A stretch of DNA of 64,000 nucleotides, from assembly GCF_008244685.1 (NCBI RefSeq), contig NZ_VTFT01000001.1, positions 351,248 through 415,247 of the forward strand, in the 5' to 3' direction. Each line of letters starts with the position of its first letter. The first letter of the stretch is position 1. The stretch is from Luteimonas viscosa. GTDB lineage: Bacteria; Pseudomonadota; Gammaproteobacteria; Xanthomonadales; Xanthomonadaceae. Position numbers and translations under genes: made by a program. The notes below the pieces were generated by a model. It saw only the letters and a list, made by a program, of their open reading frames with translations, had not been told where the DNA came from and did not search any database. This document shows, piece after piece, positions 40,084-48,825 of the stretch.

Positions 40084-40662
40084 TCATCCTGCTTTCGGCG
40101 ACCGCTTTGCCGCCGCGCGCTTGCGACCCGGCTTGCCGGGCCGTGCGTCGCCGCCGGCGGCATCGCGGGCGGGCGCGAGCCCGAGCGCGGCCCAGTCCGG
40201 CACGAGGCGGGCCTTGTCGACGTTGTCGAAGTCCACCGTCAGCGGCTGGCCATCCACGTCGAACAGGATCGAACCACCCTCGACCGAGACGATCGTGCCG
40301 GTCAGGCGCCGGCGCCCTTCCTGCGGCAGCTTCAGCCCCACCTTCGCCCGCTCGCCGGCGAAACGCGCGAACTGCGCCGGCGCGAACAGCGGCCGGTCGA
40401 TGCCCGGCGACGAGACCTCCAGCGTGTAATTGCCGGAAATCGGGTCCTCCACATCGAGCCGCGCCGACACCTCGCGGCTCACCGCCTCGCAATCCTCGAT
40501 CGTCACGTAGCGCGTCTCGGCTTCCGCGTCCGGCACGTCCAGGTACAGCCGCACCAGCGAACCGCCCGGCGCGGGCAGGTACTCGATCCCCAGCAACTGC
40601 AGACCCAGCGCTTCCACCGTGGGCGCGAGCAGTGCCGAGAGCTGTGTCGCCTTTTCCGTCAC
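40084..40662 (-). CDS. rimP: Ribosome maturation factor RimP
   Basis: A 192-residue RimP needed for 30S assembly. Motifs are [20 protein letters not shown], then [40 protein letters not shown] and [17 protein letters not shown] in the C-terminal SH3-like domain. A basic Ala/Lys/Arg tail follows. The start is GTG 40662 ([14 protein letters not shown]); a longer in-frame start would run into the tRNA terminator hairpin. It is the first protein gene of the metY-rimP-nusA-infB operon, downstream of the initiator tRNA as in E. coli. Confidence 0.95.
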   Translation of the reverse strand: MTEKATQLSALLAPTVEALGLQLLGIEYLPAPGGSLVRLYLDVPDAEAETRYVTIEDCEAVSREVSARLDVEDPISGNYTLEVSSPGIDRPLFAPAQFARFAGERAKVGLKLPQEGRRRLTGTIVSVEGGSILFDVDGQPLTVDFDNVDKARLVPDWAALGLAPARDAAGGDARPGKPGRKRAAAKRSPKAG

Positions 40663-40700
40663 GTCGTCGTCCGTACCGCGTCCTGCAATCTTCGAAAACA

Positions 40701-40725
40701 ACAAGGGGCCCATTGGGCCCCTTGT
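40701..40725 (-). terminator. Intrinsic terminator after initiator tRNA (rimP leader)
   Basis: An 11-bp perfect stem ACAAGGGGCCC/GGGCCCCTTGT with a 3-base loop, followed on the minus strand by TGTTTTC. It lies between the initiator tRNA and rimP. In E. coli a similar partial terminator separates metY from rimP, with read-through into the operon. Confidence 0.85.
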
Positions 40726-40842
40726 CCTGAATGTCCGGCCGCATGGCCGGATTTCGGCATCGAGGCAGCAGTGACCTCGATGAAGCCCGGTTTCCCCGGC
40801 GTCCGGTCGCAGGCTTCAGCGCCTGGGACGACCCGTTGAAAC

Positions 40843-40919
40843 TGGTAGCGGGGGCAGGATTTGAACCTGCGACCTTCGGGTTATGAGCCCGACGAGCTGC
40901 CAGACTGCTCCACCCCGCA
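40843..40919 (-). tRNA. metY: Initiator tRNA-fMet (CAT)
   Basis: A 77-nt tRNA with encoded CCA. The anticodon loop reads CTCATAA, giving anticodon CAU, inside the GGGCTCATAACCC stem-loop; the three G-C pairs next to the anticodon are the hallmark of initiator tRNA. The acceptor pairs 2-71 to 7-66 are perfect, and the first pair is mismatched (U1-U72), again typical of initiators, although C1-A72 is the textbook form. It sits upstream of rimP-nusA-infB, the E. coli metY position. Confidence 0.95.
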
Positions 40920-40930
40920 ACAGAAGCGGA

Positions 40931-40959
40931 ATTATGAAGATGCGCCGGTCGTTTTACAA
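40931..40959 (-). promoter_or_regulatory. Sigma-70-type promoter for the initiator tRNA/rimP operon
   Basis: On the minus strand, TTGTAA (40959-40954) and CATAAT (40936-40931) are 17 bases apart, with the -10 ending 12 bases before the tRNA 5' end. It probably drives the tRNA and, by read-through, rimP-nusA-infB and beyond. Confidence 0.8.
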
Positions 40960-40960
40960 C

Positions 40961-40979
40961 CCCGGGACACGGCCCCGGG
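40961..40979 (-). terminator. Probable terminator of the nuo operon
   Basis: CCCGGG/CCCGGG (6 bp, 7-base loop) read on the minus strand and followed by GTTGTAAAA. It lies 23 bases after the nuoN stop, immediately ahead of the tRNA promoter. The short stem makes it weaker than the other terminators in the window. Confidence 0.5.
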
Positions 40980-41002
40980 CTGAACCGCGCCACCTGCGGC
41001 GA

Positions 41003-42463
41003 TCAGGCGAACGCCTGCTGGCACCACGCCATGATCGGGCTCCAGAACAGGCCCAGGCCCAGCAGGGCGAGCGCGTTGACCGCGAAAACGACCTGCAGCG
41101 CCCCGCCGCGCACCGTGATCGGTTCGCCCTCGGGCGGGTCGAAGTACATCACCTTGATCACGCGCAGGTAATAGAAGGCGCCGATCACCGCGAACACGAT
41201 GCCGACGATCGCCAGCCACAACAGGTCGCCCTCCAGTGCCGCGCGCAGTACCGCCAGCTTGGCCCAGAAACCCAGCAGCGGCGGCACACCGGCCAGCGAC
41301 GCCATCACCAGCAGCACCAGGCCCGCCATCCAGGGGCTGCGGGAGCCCAGGCCGCGGAAATCGTCGATCCGGTCGGCCTCGAAGCCGCGCCGCGAAAGCA
41401 TCACGATCGCGCCGAACGCGGCCACCGACATGATCGCGTAGCTGATCGCGTAGAACATCGCCGCCGCGTAGCCGCCGCTGCCGCCGGCGGCGAGGCCGAG
41501 GAACAGGAAGCCCACGTGCGAGATCGTGGAGTACGCGAGCATCCGCTTGAGGTTGGTCTGCGCGATCGCGAACAGGTTGCCGACGCCAAGCGACAGCGCC
41601 GCGAGTACGGCCAGCAGCAGCTGGGTCTGCTCGTGTAGCGGGCCGAGCCCGACGTCCAGCAGGCGCCAGCTCATGCCGAAGGCCGCGAGCTTCGGCGCCG
41701 AGCCGATGAACAGCGTGATCGGGGTCGGCGCGCCGTGGTAGGTATCGGGCAGCCACATGTGGAACGGCGCGGCGCCGAACTTGAAGGCGATACCGACCAG
41801 CACGAATACGGCGCCGGTCAGGAGCAGGGTCCGGTCGTCGCCGGCGACGCCGTACGCGGCGTCGCGGATCGCCACCAGGTCGAGCGTGCCGGTCGCGCCG
41901 TACACCAGGGTCATGCCGTACAGCAGCAGGCCCGACGCCAGCGAACCGAGCACGAAGTACTTCATCGCCGCTTCGGAGGCCAGCGGACTGTCGCGGTCGG
42001 TGGCGACCAGCGCGTACGAGCACAGGGCCAGCAGTTCCAGCCCCACGTAGACCATGGTCAGGTTGCCCGCCGACACCAGCAGCATCATCCCGGCCACGGC
42101 GAACAGCACCAGCACCGCGACCTCGCCCTTGTAGAGTCCGCGCTCGCGCAGGAACGGCCAGATATAGGCCAGCGCCACGGCGCTCACCAGCAGCGTGACC
42201 AGCTTCAGCACGTCCGCGCCCTCGTCACGCACGAACATCCCGGTCAGCGTGGTCCCCTGCCCGCCGACGTCGAACCAGAGCATCGCTGCGGCGACCAGCA
42301 GGGTCGCGATCGCGAGTGCGTGCGTCACCACCCGGCGGCGGTCGTCCAGGAACAGGTCGAGCATCAGCAACGCGAACGCGCCGAACACCACGACCAGCTC
42401 GGGCGCCAGCGGCGCGAGTTCGGCGAAGGAACGGACGGGGGGCGGCGTCATGGCGGTAGTCAT
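41003..42463 (-). CDS. nuoN: NADH-quinone oxidoreductase subunit N
   Basis: A 486-residue antiporter-like membrane subunit of complex I, one of the proton-pumping units of the membrane arm, with about 14 spans. Family segments are PELVVVFGAFALLMLDLFLD at the N-terminus, YVGLELLALCSYALVA (with the conserved Glu), GIAFKFGAAPFHMWLPDTYH (with the conserved Lys) and NLKRMLAYSTISHVGFLFLG. The start is ATG 42463 (MTTAMTPPPVRSF); a second ATG at 42451 is possible. It is the last gene of the nuo operon, 136 bases after nuoM, the largest gap in the operon. Confidence 0.95.
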   Translation of the reverse strand: MTTAMTPPPVRSFAELAPLAPELVVVFGAFALLMLDLFLDDRRRVVTHALAIATLLVAAAMLWFDVGGQGTTLTGMFVRDEGADVLKLVTLLVSAVALAYIWPFLRERGLYKGEVAVLVLFAVAGMMLLVSAGNLTMVYVGLELLALCSYALVATDRDSPLASEAAMKYFVLGSLASGLLLYGMTLVYGATGTLDLVAIRDAAYGVAGDDRTLLLTGAVFVLVGIAFKFGAAPFHMWLPDTYHGAPTPITLFIGSAPKLAAFGMSWRLLDVGLGPLHEQTQLLLAVLAALSLGVGNLFAIAQTNLKRMLAYSTISHVGFLFLGLAAGGSGGYAAAMFYAISYAIMSVAAFGAIVMLSRRGFEADRIDDFRGLGSRSPWMAGLVLLVMASLAGVPPLLGFWAKLAVLRAALEGDLLWLAIVGIVFAVIGAFYYLRVIKVMYFDPPEGEPITVRGGALQVVFAVNALALLGLGLFWSPIMAWCQQAFA

Positions 42464-42599
42464 CACTTCAAACGTTCCTCGGCAATCTCGCGCCCCGCCC
42501 CTGCCCGCAACCCGATTCGTGCGCCCATGGCGTGCCCTGTGCACCCGGGCACCGCAGGGCCCGCACGCCGGTCACCAGTCGCAGTCTGCATCGCCATGC

Positions 42600-44114
42600 T
42601 CACAGCTTGCTCGCCGCCAGCTGGCCCGCCAGTTGCGCGACGGCGGGCTCCATCAGGTCGGTCAGCGGCCTGGGATACACGCCGATGAGCAGCGTGCCGG
42701 CGGCGAACACGCCGAGCACGATCCATTCCCGATAGTTGATGTCCTGCAACTCGGCGACATGTGCGTTGGCCACCTCGCCGAACATCACCCGCTTGACCAG
42801 CCACAGCGTGTACGCGGCGCCGATGACCAGGGTCATCGCAGCGGCGAACGCGATCAGCGGATGGTGCTGGAAGCTGGCCAGGATCACCATGAACTCGCCG
42901 ACGAAGCCTGACGTACCCGGCAGGCCGGCATTGGCCATCGCGAACAGCACCATGAAGAAGGTGAACCACGGCATCACGTTGGCGACGCCGCCGTAGTCGC
43001 GGATCTGCCGCGTGTGCATGCGGTCGTAGAGCACGCCAACGCAGGAGAACATCGCACCGGAGATGAAGCCGTGCGAAATCATCTGCACCATCGCGCCCTG
43101 CAGGCCGAGCCTTGCCGCGTCCTCGCCGTTGGGCACGTCGCGCATCAGGGCGAAGGCGATGAAGGTGCCGAGCGTGACGAAGCCCATGTGCGAGACCGAC
43201 GAATACGCGATCAGCTTCTTCATGTCCTCCTGCGCCAGCGCGACAAGGCCGACGTAGACCACCGCGATGAGCGACAGCGCGATCACCAGCCAGGCCCATT
43301 CGTGGCCGGCATCGGGCGTGATCGGGAGGCTGAAGCGCAGGAAGCCGTAGCCGCCGATCTTCAGCATGATCGCCGCCAGGATCACCGAACCGCCGGTGGG
43401 CGCCTCGACGTGCGCGTCCGGCAGCCAGGTGTGGACCGGGAACATCGGCACCTTGACCGCGAACGCGGCCAGGAACGCGAAGAACAGCCACATCTGCTCG
43501 GTCGCGTTGAGCGGTAGCGCGTACAGGTCAGGCAGCTGCCAGCTGCCGGCCTTGAGGTACAGGTAGACCAGCCCGACCAGCATGAACACCGAGCCGAGGA
43601 AGGTGTAGAGGAAGAACTTGATCGACGCGTACACGCGGCGCGGGCCACCCCAGACGCCGATGATGATGAACATCGGGATCAGCATGCCCTCGAAGAACAC
43701 GTAGAACAGCAGCGCGTCCACGGCCGAGAACACGCCGACCATCAACCCTTCGAGGATCAGCATCGCAGCGTAGTACTGGTTCACGCGTCGGTCGATCGCG
43801 GTCCAGGCGCCGACCAGCACCAGGCTCGTGGTCAGCGTGGTCAGGATGATCAGCGCAATCGAGATGCCGTCCACCCCGAGGTGGTACTGGATGTCGTAGG
43901 CAGGGATCCAGGCACGGCGCTCGACGAACTGCATCGCCGTGGCGGCATAGTCGAAGCCGGTGAACAGCGGCAGGCTCAGCAGGAACACCAGCAGCGCGAT
44001 CGCCAGCGACAGCCAGCGGGCGAGATGCGCGCGCCGCTCGCCGAGGGCGAGCACCGCCGCGCCGCCGAGGATCGGCAGCCAGATCAGGAGACTCAGGAGG
44101 GGCCAGTTCTGCAC
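42600..44114 (-). CDS. nuoM: NADH-quinone oxidoreductase subunit M
   Basis: A 504-residue antiporter-like membrane subunit. Family segments are YHLGVDGISIALIILTTLTT, then FEGMLIPMFIIIGVWGGPRR (with the TM5 Glu), FAVKVPMFPVHTWLPDAHVE (with the conserved Lys) and DMKKLIAYSSVSHMGFVTLG. It has about 14 spans and forms one of the proton channels of the membrane arm. It follows nuoL with a 4-base gap. Confidence 0.96.
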   Translation of the reverse strand: MQNWPLLSLLIWLPILGGAAVLALGERRAHLARWLSLAIALLVFLLSLPLFTGFDYAATAMQFVERRAWIPAYDIQYHLGVDGISIALIILTTLTTSLVLVGAWTAIDRRVNQYYAAMLILEGLMVGVFSAVDALLFYVFFEGMLIPMFIIIGVWGGPRRVYASIKFFLYTFLGSVFMLVGLVYLYLKAGSWQLPDLYALPLNATEQMWLFFAFLAAFAVKVPMFPVHTWLPDAHVEAPTGGSVILAAIMLKIGGYGFLRFSLPITPDAGHEWAWLVIALSLIAVVYVGLVALAQEDMKKLIAYSSVSHMGFVTLGTFIAFALMRDVPNGEDAARLGLQGAMVQMISHGFISGAMFSCVGVLYDRMHTRQIRDYGGVANVMPWFTFFMVLFAMANAGLPGTSGFVGEFMVILASFQHHPLIAFAAAMTLVIGAAYTLWLVKRVMFGEVANAHVAELQDINYREWIVLGVFAAGTLLIGVYPRPLTDLMEPAVAQLAGQLAASKL

Positions 44115-44118
44115 GGGA

Positions 44119-46248
44119 TCAGGTCCAGAGGCGGATCAGGACGGCCAGGAGCACGATCAGGCCGACGATCATCGCGAACGCGTAGTGGTAGAGGTAACCG
44201 GTCTGCATGCGACGGACAAGGCCGGCGGTGAAGTCGACCAGCCGTGCGGCGCCATTGACGAACACGCCGTCGATCAGCCTGCCGTCGACCTCGCGCGAAC
44301 CGCGGCCAAGCAGCAGGCCGCCGCCGGCGAAGCCCTTGATCCAGAGATCGTCCATGCCGTACTTGTTCTCGAGGATGCGGATGGGCAGGCGCAGCACGTG
44401 CGCGACCTTCGCCGGCAGTTGCGGCTTCCACAGGTACATCAGCGTCGCGAGCAGGAATCCGGCCAGCACCAGCCAGAACGCGGGCGCGACGAAGCCGTGC
44501 AGCGCGAACGCGATCGGCCCGTGCCAGAGTTCCTCCTTGATCCGGGCGAGCACATCGTTGCCCGACAGCACCTCGATCGCCCCGGCGAAGAACGGCGCGG
44601 TTTCGTGGTGGCCGCTCCAGTCTGTGCCGAACAGCATCGGGCCGGCCGTGAAGAGGCCGATCGCGATCGACGGGATCGCCAGCAGGATCAGCGGCAGCGT
44701 CACCACCCATGGCGATTCGTGCGGCTCGTGCGCGCCGTGGTGCGCATCGTGCTTGTCGTGGCCGTGGCCATCGTCCTGCAGCGGCTCGTGGTGCGTTTCC
44801 TGCCCGTGGTCGTCGTGCGTCGCGTGCGGGTGGGACGGCGCCGCGTGGCGGAACCGCTCCTCGCCGAAGTAGGTCATGTACAGCAGGCGGAAGCTGTAGA
44901 ACGAGGTCACGAACGCGCCCAGCAGCACCGCCCAGTAGGCGTAGGTACCGATCCAGCCGCCGCGCTCGGCGCCGAATTTCGCCGCCTCGATGATCGAATC
45001 CTTCGAGTAGAAGCCGCTGAAGAACGGCGTGCCCACCAGGGCCAGGGTCCCGATGACGCTGGTCCAGAAGGTGATGGGCATGTACTTGCGCAGGCCGCCC
45101 ATCTTGCGCATGTCCTGTTCGTGGTGCATGCCGATGATCACGCTGCCCGCGGCCAGGAACAGCAACGCCTTGAAGAAGGCATGCGTCATCAGGTGATAGA
45201 CGGCTGCCGAGTAAGCCGAAACGCCCAGGGCCACCGTCATGTAGCCGAGCTGCGACAGCGTCGAGTACGCGACCACGCGCTTGATGTCGTTCTGCACCAT
45301 CCCGATCAGGCCGGTGAAGAACGCGGTGGTGGCGCCGATGAACAGCACGAAGTTGAGCGCGGTCACGCTCAGTTCGAAGACCGGCGACATGCGCGCGACC
45401 ATGAAGATGCCGGCGGTGACCATCGTCGCGGCATGGATCAGCGCCGAGATCGGGGTCGGGCCCTCCATCGAGTCCGGCAGCCACACATGCAGCGGCACCT
45501 GCGCAGACTTGCCCATCGCGCCGATGAACAGGCAGATGCAGATCAGGGTCGCCACCGACCACTCGTGGCCCGCCAGGATCTCGACCGTGCGCCCTTCGAG
45601 CACGTCGCTCGCGTTGGCGAACACGGTGGCGTAGTCCAGCGTGCCGAACCAGTAGAGCACCGCGGCGATGCCGAGCAGGAAGCCGAAATCGCCGACGCGG
45701 TTGACCAGGAACGCCTTCATGTTGGCGAACACCGCGCTCGGCCGCTTGAACCAGAAGCCGATCAGCAGGTAAGACACCAGGCCCACCGCCTCCCAGCCGA
45801 AGAACAGCTGCAGGAAGTTGTTGCCCATCACCAGCATCAGCATGGAGAAGGTGAACAGGCTGATGTAGCTGAAGAAGCGCTGGTAGCCGGGATCCTCGGC
45901 CATGTAGCCGATGGTGTAGACATGCACCAGCAGCGACACGAACGTCACCACGACCATCATCATCGCGGTCAGGTTGTCGATCATGAAACCGATGTGCGCG
46001 GAATAGTTGCCGACCTCGAAGAACGTGTAGACGTTCTCGTTGAACGGCGCCGCGCCCTGCCCGACCAGCTGGTACAGCACGTAGCACGACAGCGCGCAGC
46101 TGAGGGCAACGCCGAGGATCGTGACCCAGTGCGCACCCGCACGCCCGATCTGGCGACCGAAGAACCCGGCCACGATCGCGCCGAGCAATGGTGCCAGCAC
46201 GATCGCCAGCAGCATGGACTTCGAGATGGCGACTTCCATACCCGGCAT
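44119..46248 (-). CDS. nuoL: NADH-quinone oxidoreductase subunit L
   Basis: A 709-residue distal membrane-arm subunit, the longest antiporter-like protein, with the extra C-terminal lateral helix. Segments are MLLAIVLAPLLGAIVAGFFG, then FFGWEAVGLVSYLLIGFWFK (with Glu), GAMGKSAQVPLHVWLPDSME (with Lys) and NDIKRVVAYSTLSQLGYMTV. A His-rich insert (HAAPSHPHATHDDHGQETHH, residues about 465-485, continuing with more His/Asp) lies in the loop ahead of the late spans; it could bind metal. ATG 46248 is taken as start; ATG 46239 (MEVAISK) is an alternative. It lies 4 bases downstream of nuoK. Confidence 0.95.
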   Translation of the reverse strand: MPGMEVAISKSMLLAIVLAPLLGAIVAGFFGRQIGRAGAHWVTILGVALSCALSCYVLYQLVGQGAAPFNENVYTFFEVGNYSAHIGFMIDNLTAMMMVVVTFVSLLVHVYTIGYMAEDPGYQRFFSYISLFTFSMLMLVMGNNFLQLFFGWEAVGLVSYLLIGFWFKRPSAVFANMKAFLVNRVGDFGFLLGIAAVLYWFGTLDYATVFANASDVLEGRTVEILAGHEWSVATLICICLFIGAMGKSAQVPLHVWLPDSMEGPTPISALIHAATMVTAGIFMVARMSPVFELSVTALNFVLFIGATTAFFTGLIGMVQNDIKRVVAYSTLSQLGYMTVALGVSAYSAAVYHLMTHAFFKALLFLAAGSVIIGMHHEQDMRKMGGLRKYMPITFWTSVIGTLALVGTPFFSGFYSKDSIIEAAKFGAERGGWIGTYAYWAVLLGAFVTSFYSFRLLYMTYFGEERFRHAAPSHPHATHDDHGQETHHEPLQDDGHGHDKHDAHHGAHEPHESPWVVTLPLILLAIPSIAIGLFTAGPMLFGTDWSGHHETAPFFAGAIEVLSGNDVLARIKEELWHGPIAFALHGFVAPAFWLVLAGFLLATLMYLWKPQLPAKVAHVLRLPIRILENKYGMDDLWIKGFAGGGLLLGRGSREVDGRLIDGVFVNGAARLVDFTAGLVRRMQTGYLYHYAFAMIVGLIVLLAVLIRLWT

Positions 46249-46252
46249 CGGA

Positions 46253-46579
46253 TCAACCTTTTAGCGTATCGATTTCGGCGACGTTGATCGTGCGCCGGTT
46301 GCGGAACAGCGTGACCAGGATCGCCAGGCCGATCGCGGCCTCGGCCGCGGCCACGGTCAGGATGAAGAACACGAAGATCTGCCCCGCCTCGTCGCCGAAG
46401 TGGCGCGAGAACGCGATGAAGTTGATGTTGACCGCAAGCAGCATCAGCTCGATCGACATCAGCAGGATGATGACGTTCTTGCGGTTGAGGAAGATGCCGG
46501 CGACGCTGATGCAGAACAGCGCGGCGCCCAGCGCGAGATAGTGGCCCAGCGCCAGGCCCTGGCCGAAGAATTCGGTCAC
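46253..46579 (-). CDS. nuoK: NADH-quinone oxidoreductase subunit K
   Basis: A 108-residue, three-span membrane subunit of complex I. The segments [20 protein letters not shown], then [20 protein letters not shown] (with the conserved membrane Glu in SIELM) and [20 protein letters not shown] (second Glu) are all present. The start is GTG 46579, which overlaps the nuoJ stop as GTGA, so translation is coupled. Confidence 0.95.
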   Translation of the reverse strand: MTEFFGQGLALGHYLALGAALFCISVAGIFLNRKNVIILLMSIELMLLAVNINFIAFSRHFGDEAGQIFVFFILTVAAAEAAIGLAILVTLFRNRRTINVAEIDTLKG

Positions 46580-47223
46580 TTCGCTTCTCCTTCGCCCGTT
46601 GCCGCATCCGGCTCTGGCGCGCCGGACCGCTTCTCGGCCGGCATGCTGACCATGCGGAACCGGTCCTTCGCCTGGACCCGCGCCTGGTCGCCCGGATTCT
46701 GGTGCTTGGTGCCCGGGCGACGGCGCAGGGTCAGCGTGACCGCGGCGATCACCGCCACGGTCAGGATCAGGGCGGCGACCTCGAACGGCAGCAGGAAGTC
46801 GGTGAACAGGCGGCGGGCGATCCAGCTCACGTTGTTCGCGCCCGCGGCATCGACCGGGTCGGCGCCGAATGGAGCGAAGCGCGCCTTCACCCCGATCAGG
46901 GTGAGCATCTCGATCAGCATCACCACCGCCACCAGCAGGCCCACCGGCAGGTAGCGCACGTAGCCCTCGCGCAACGGCACGACGTCGATGTCGAGCATCA
47001 TCACCACGAACAGGAACAACACCATCACCGCGCCGACGTAGACCAGGATCAGCGCCACTCCGAGGAACTCGGCGCCGGCGAGGATCCACGTGCAGGCCAC
47101 GGTGAAGAAGGTCAGCACCAGGAACAGCGCCGCGTGCACCGGGTTGCGGACGCTGATCACCGCGCCGGCCGAGGCGACGGCCACGGCGGCGAAGGCGAGG
47201 AAGGCGAGAAGGGCGAAATCCAT
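46576..47223 (-). CDS. nuoJ: NADH-quinone oxidoreductase subunit J
   Basis: A 215-residue membrane subunit with five spans. It contains [20 protein letters not shown], then [20 protein letters not shown] and VVMMLDID, typical of NuoJ, whose third helix carries the pi-bulge linked to quinone-to-proton coupling. The C-terminus is a polar tail ([16 protein letters not shown]...). It begins 11 bases after the nuoI stop and overlaps nuoK by 4 bases. Confidence 0.95.
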   Translation of the reverse strand: MDFALLAFLAFAAVAVASAGAVISVRNPVHAALFLVLTFFTVACTWILAGAEFLGVALILVYVGAVMVLFLFVVMMLDIDVVPLREGYVRYLPVGLLVAVVMLIEMLTLIGVKARFAPFGADPVDAAGANNVSWIARRLFTDFLLPFEVAALILTVAVIAAVTLTLRRRPGTKHQNPGDQARVQAKDRFRMVSMPAEKRSGAPEPDAATGEGEAK

Positions 47224-47233
47224 GGTCGGTCGC

Positions 47234-47722
47234 TTATCGGAAGGCGGCGTCGGCGGCGCGGCGCTCGGCGATCTCGGCCTCGAGGCGGTCGCCGATCGCC
47301 AGCAGCTTGGGCTTGGTGAGGATGTTCTCGCCCCGGTTCTCGAAGTGGTACTCGTGCACGTGGGTCTCGACGATCGAGTCCACCGGGCACGATTCCTCGC
47401 AGAAGCCGCAGTAGATGCACTTGAACAGGTCGATGTCGTAGCGCGTGGTGCGGCGGGTGCCGTCCTCGCGCGGTTCGGAATCGATGGTGATCGCCAGGGC
47501 CGGGCACACCGCCTCGCACAGCTTGCAGGCGATGCAGCGTTCCTCGCCGTTCGGGTAGCGGCGAAGCGCATGCAGGCCACGGAAACGCGGCGACTGCGGC
47601 GTCTTCTCCATCGGGTACATGAGCGTGTACTTCGGGCGGAACAGGTACCTGAGCGTCAGCGCCAGGCCGCCGATCAGCTCCAGCAGCAGCAGGCTCCGGA
47701 ACCAGGAAACGAACTTGCCCAT
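47234..47722 (-). CDS. nuoI: NADH-quinone oxidoreductase subunit I
   Basis: A 162-residue peripheral-arm subunit with two [4Fe-4S] clusters (N6a, N6b). The ferredoxin motifs are [12 protein letters not shown] and [14 protein letters not shown], and the N-terminal amphipathic helix ([20 protein letters not shown]) lies on the membrane. The start ATG 47722 overlaps the nuoH stop. It conducts electrons from the NuoG side toward NuoB. Confidence 0.96.
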   Translation of the reverse strand: MGKFVSWFRSLLLLELIGGLALTLRYLFRPKYTLMYPMEKTPQSPRFRGLHALRRYPNGEERCIACKLCEAVCPALAITIDSEPREDGTRRTTRYDIDLFKCIYCGFCEESCPVDSIVETHVHEYHFENRGENILTKPKLLAIGDRLEAEIAERRAADAAFR

Positions 47723-48825
47723 CACTGCCCTGCCTCGAACACGCCGAAGTACGCCATCAACGCCACCGCCACGATCCAGCCGATGCTCAGCGGGATGAAG
47801 ACCTTCCAGCCCAGCCGCATGATCTGGTCGTAGCGGTAGCGCGGGAACGAGGCGCGGAACCAGATGAAGCAGCTGGCGAAGAAGAACACCTTCGCGAACA
47901 GCCACCACCAGCCGTCGCCCAGGATCACGCCGAGCACGGGAATGTCCGGAATCCATGCCGCCGGAATCGGAGAGAGCCAGCCGCCGAGGAAGAAGATCGG
48001 GGTCAGGAAGCTGACCAGGATCATGTTCGCGTACTCGGCGAGGAAGAACAGCGCGAACGCCGAGCCCGAATACTCGACCATGTGGCCGGCGACGATCTCC
48101 GACTCGCCCTCGACCACGTCGAACGGCGCGCGGTTGGTCTCGGCCACGCCGGAAATGAAGTAGACGACGAACAGCGGCAGCATCGGCAACCAGAACCATT
48201 CGAACAGGCCGGCATCGCCCGACTGCGCCATCACGATCCGCGACAGGTTCAGGCTTCCCGCGCCGACCATCACGCCGACCAGGGCAAAGCCCATCGCGAT
48301 CTCGTAGCTCACGACCTGCGCAGCGGAGCGCATCGCCCCGAGGAACGCGTACTTCGAATTCGACGCCCAGCCGGCGAGGATGATGCCGTACACGCCGAGC
48401 GAGGTCATCGCCAGCAGGTAGAGCAGACCCGCATTCGCGTTCGAAAGCACCAGTTGCGCATCGAACGGCACGACCGCCCAGGCCGCGAACGCAGGCGCGA
48501 GGGTCAGCAGCGGCGCCAGGATGTATAGCGCCTTCTGCGCGTTGGTCGGCTGGATGACTTCCTTGAACAGAAGCTTGAACACGTCGGCGAAGGCCTGCAG
48601 CACGCCCCAGCCGACGTACATCGGCCCGTGCCGCACGTGCATCCAGCCGATCAGCTTGCGTTCCCAGACCACGTAGAACGCGACCGCGAGGATCACCGGC
48701 ACCGCGATCGCGAGCACCTTGAGCACGATCCACACGATCACCCCGAGCGCGCCCAGCGACAGCAGCCACTCGTGCAGCGGCGCGGTCCAGCCCGACAGCA
48801 GCGTGGCGGTATTGGTCGCGCTCAT
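47722..48825 (-). CDS. nuoH: NADH-quinone oxidoreductase subunit H
   Basis: A 367-residue membrane subunit that with NuoB and NuoD forms the quinone-binding cavity. Family segments are [20 protein letters not shown], then [40 protein letters not shown] (with the functional loop 'YE'), [20 protein letters not shown] (the Glu-rich loop) and [20 protein letters not shown]. The start is ATG 48825, overlapping the nuoG stop (ATGA). Confidence 0.96.
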   Translation of the reverse strand: MSATNTATLLSGWTAPLHEWLLSLGALGVIVWIVLKVLAIAVPVILAVAFYVVWERKLIGWMHVRHGPMYVGWGVLQAFADVFKLLFKEVIQPTNAQKALYILAPLLTLAPAFAAWAVVPFDAQLVLSNANAGLLYLLAMTSLGVYGIILAGWASNSKYAFLGAMRSAAQVVSYEIAMGFALVGVMVGAGSLNLSRIVMAQSGDAGLFEWFWLPMLPLFVVYFISGVAETNRAPFDVVEGESEIVAGHMVEYSGSAFALFFLAEYANMILVSFLTPIFFLGGWLSPIPAAWIPDIPVLGVILGDGWWWLFAKVFFFASCFIWFRASFPRYRYDQIMRLGWKVFIPLSIGWIVAVALMAYFGVFEAGQ

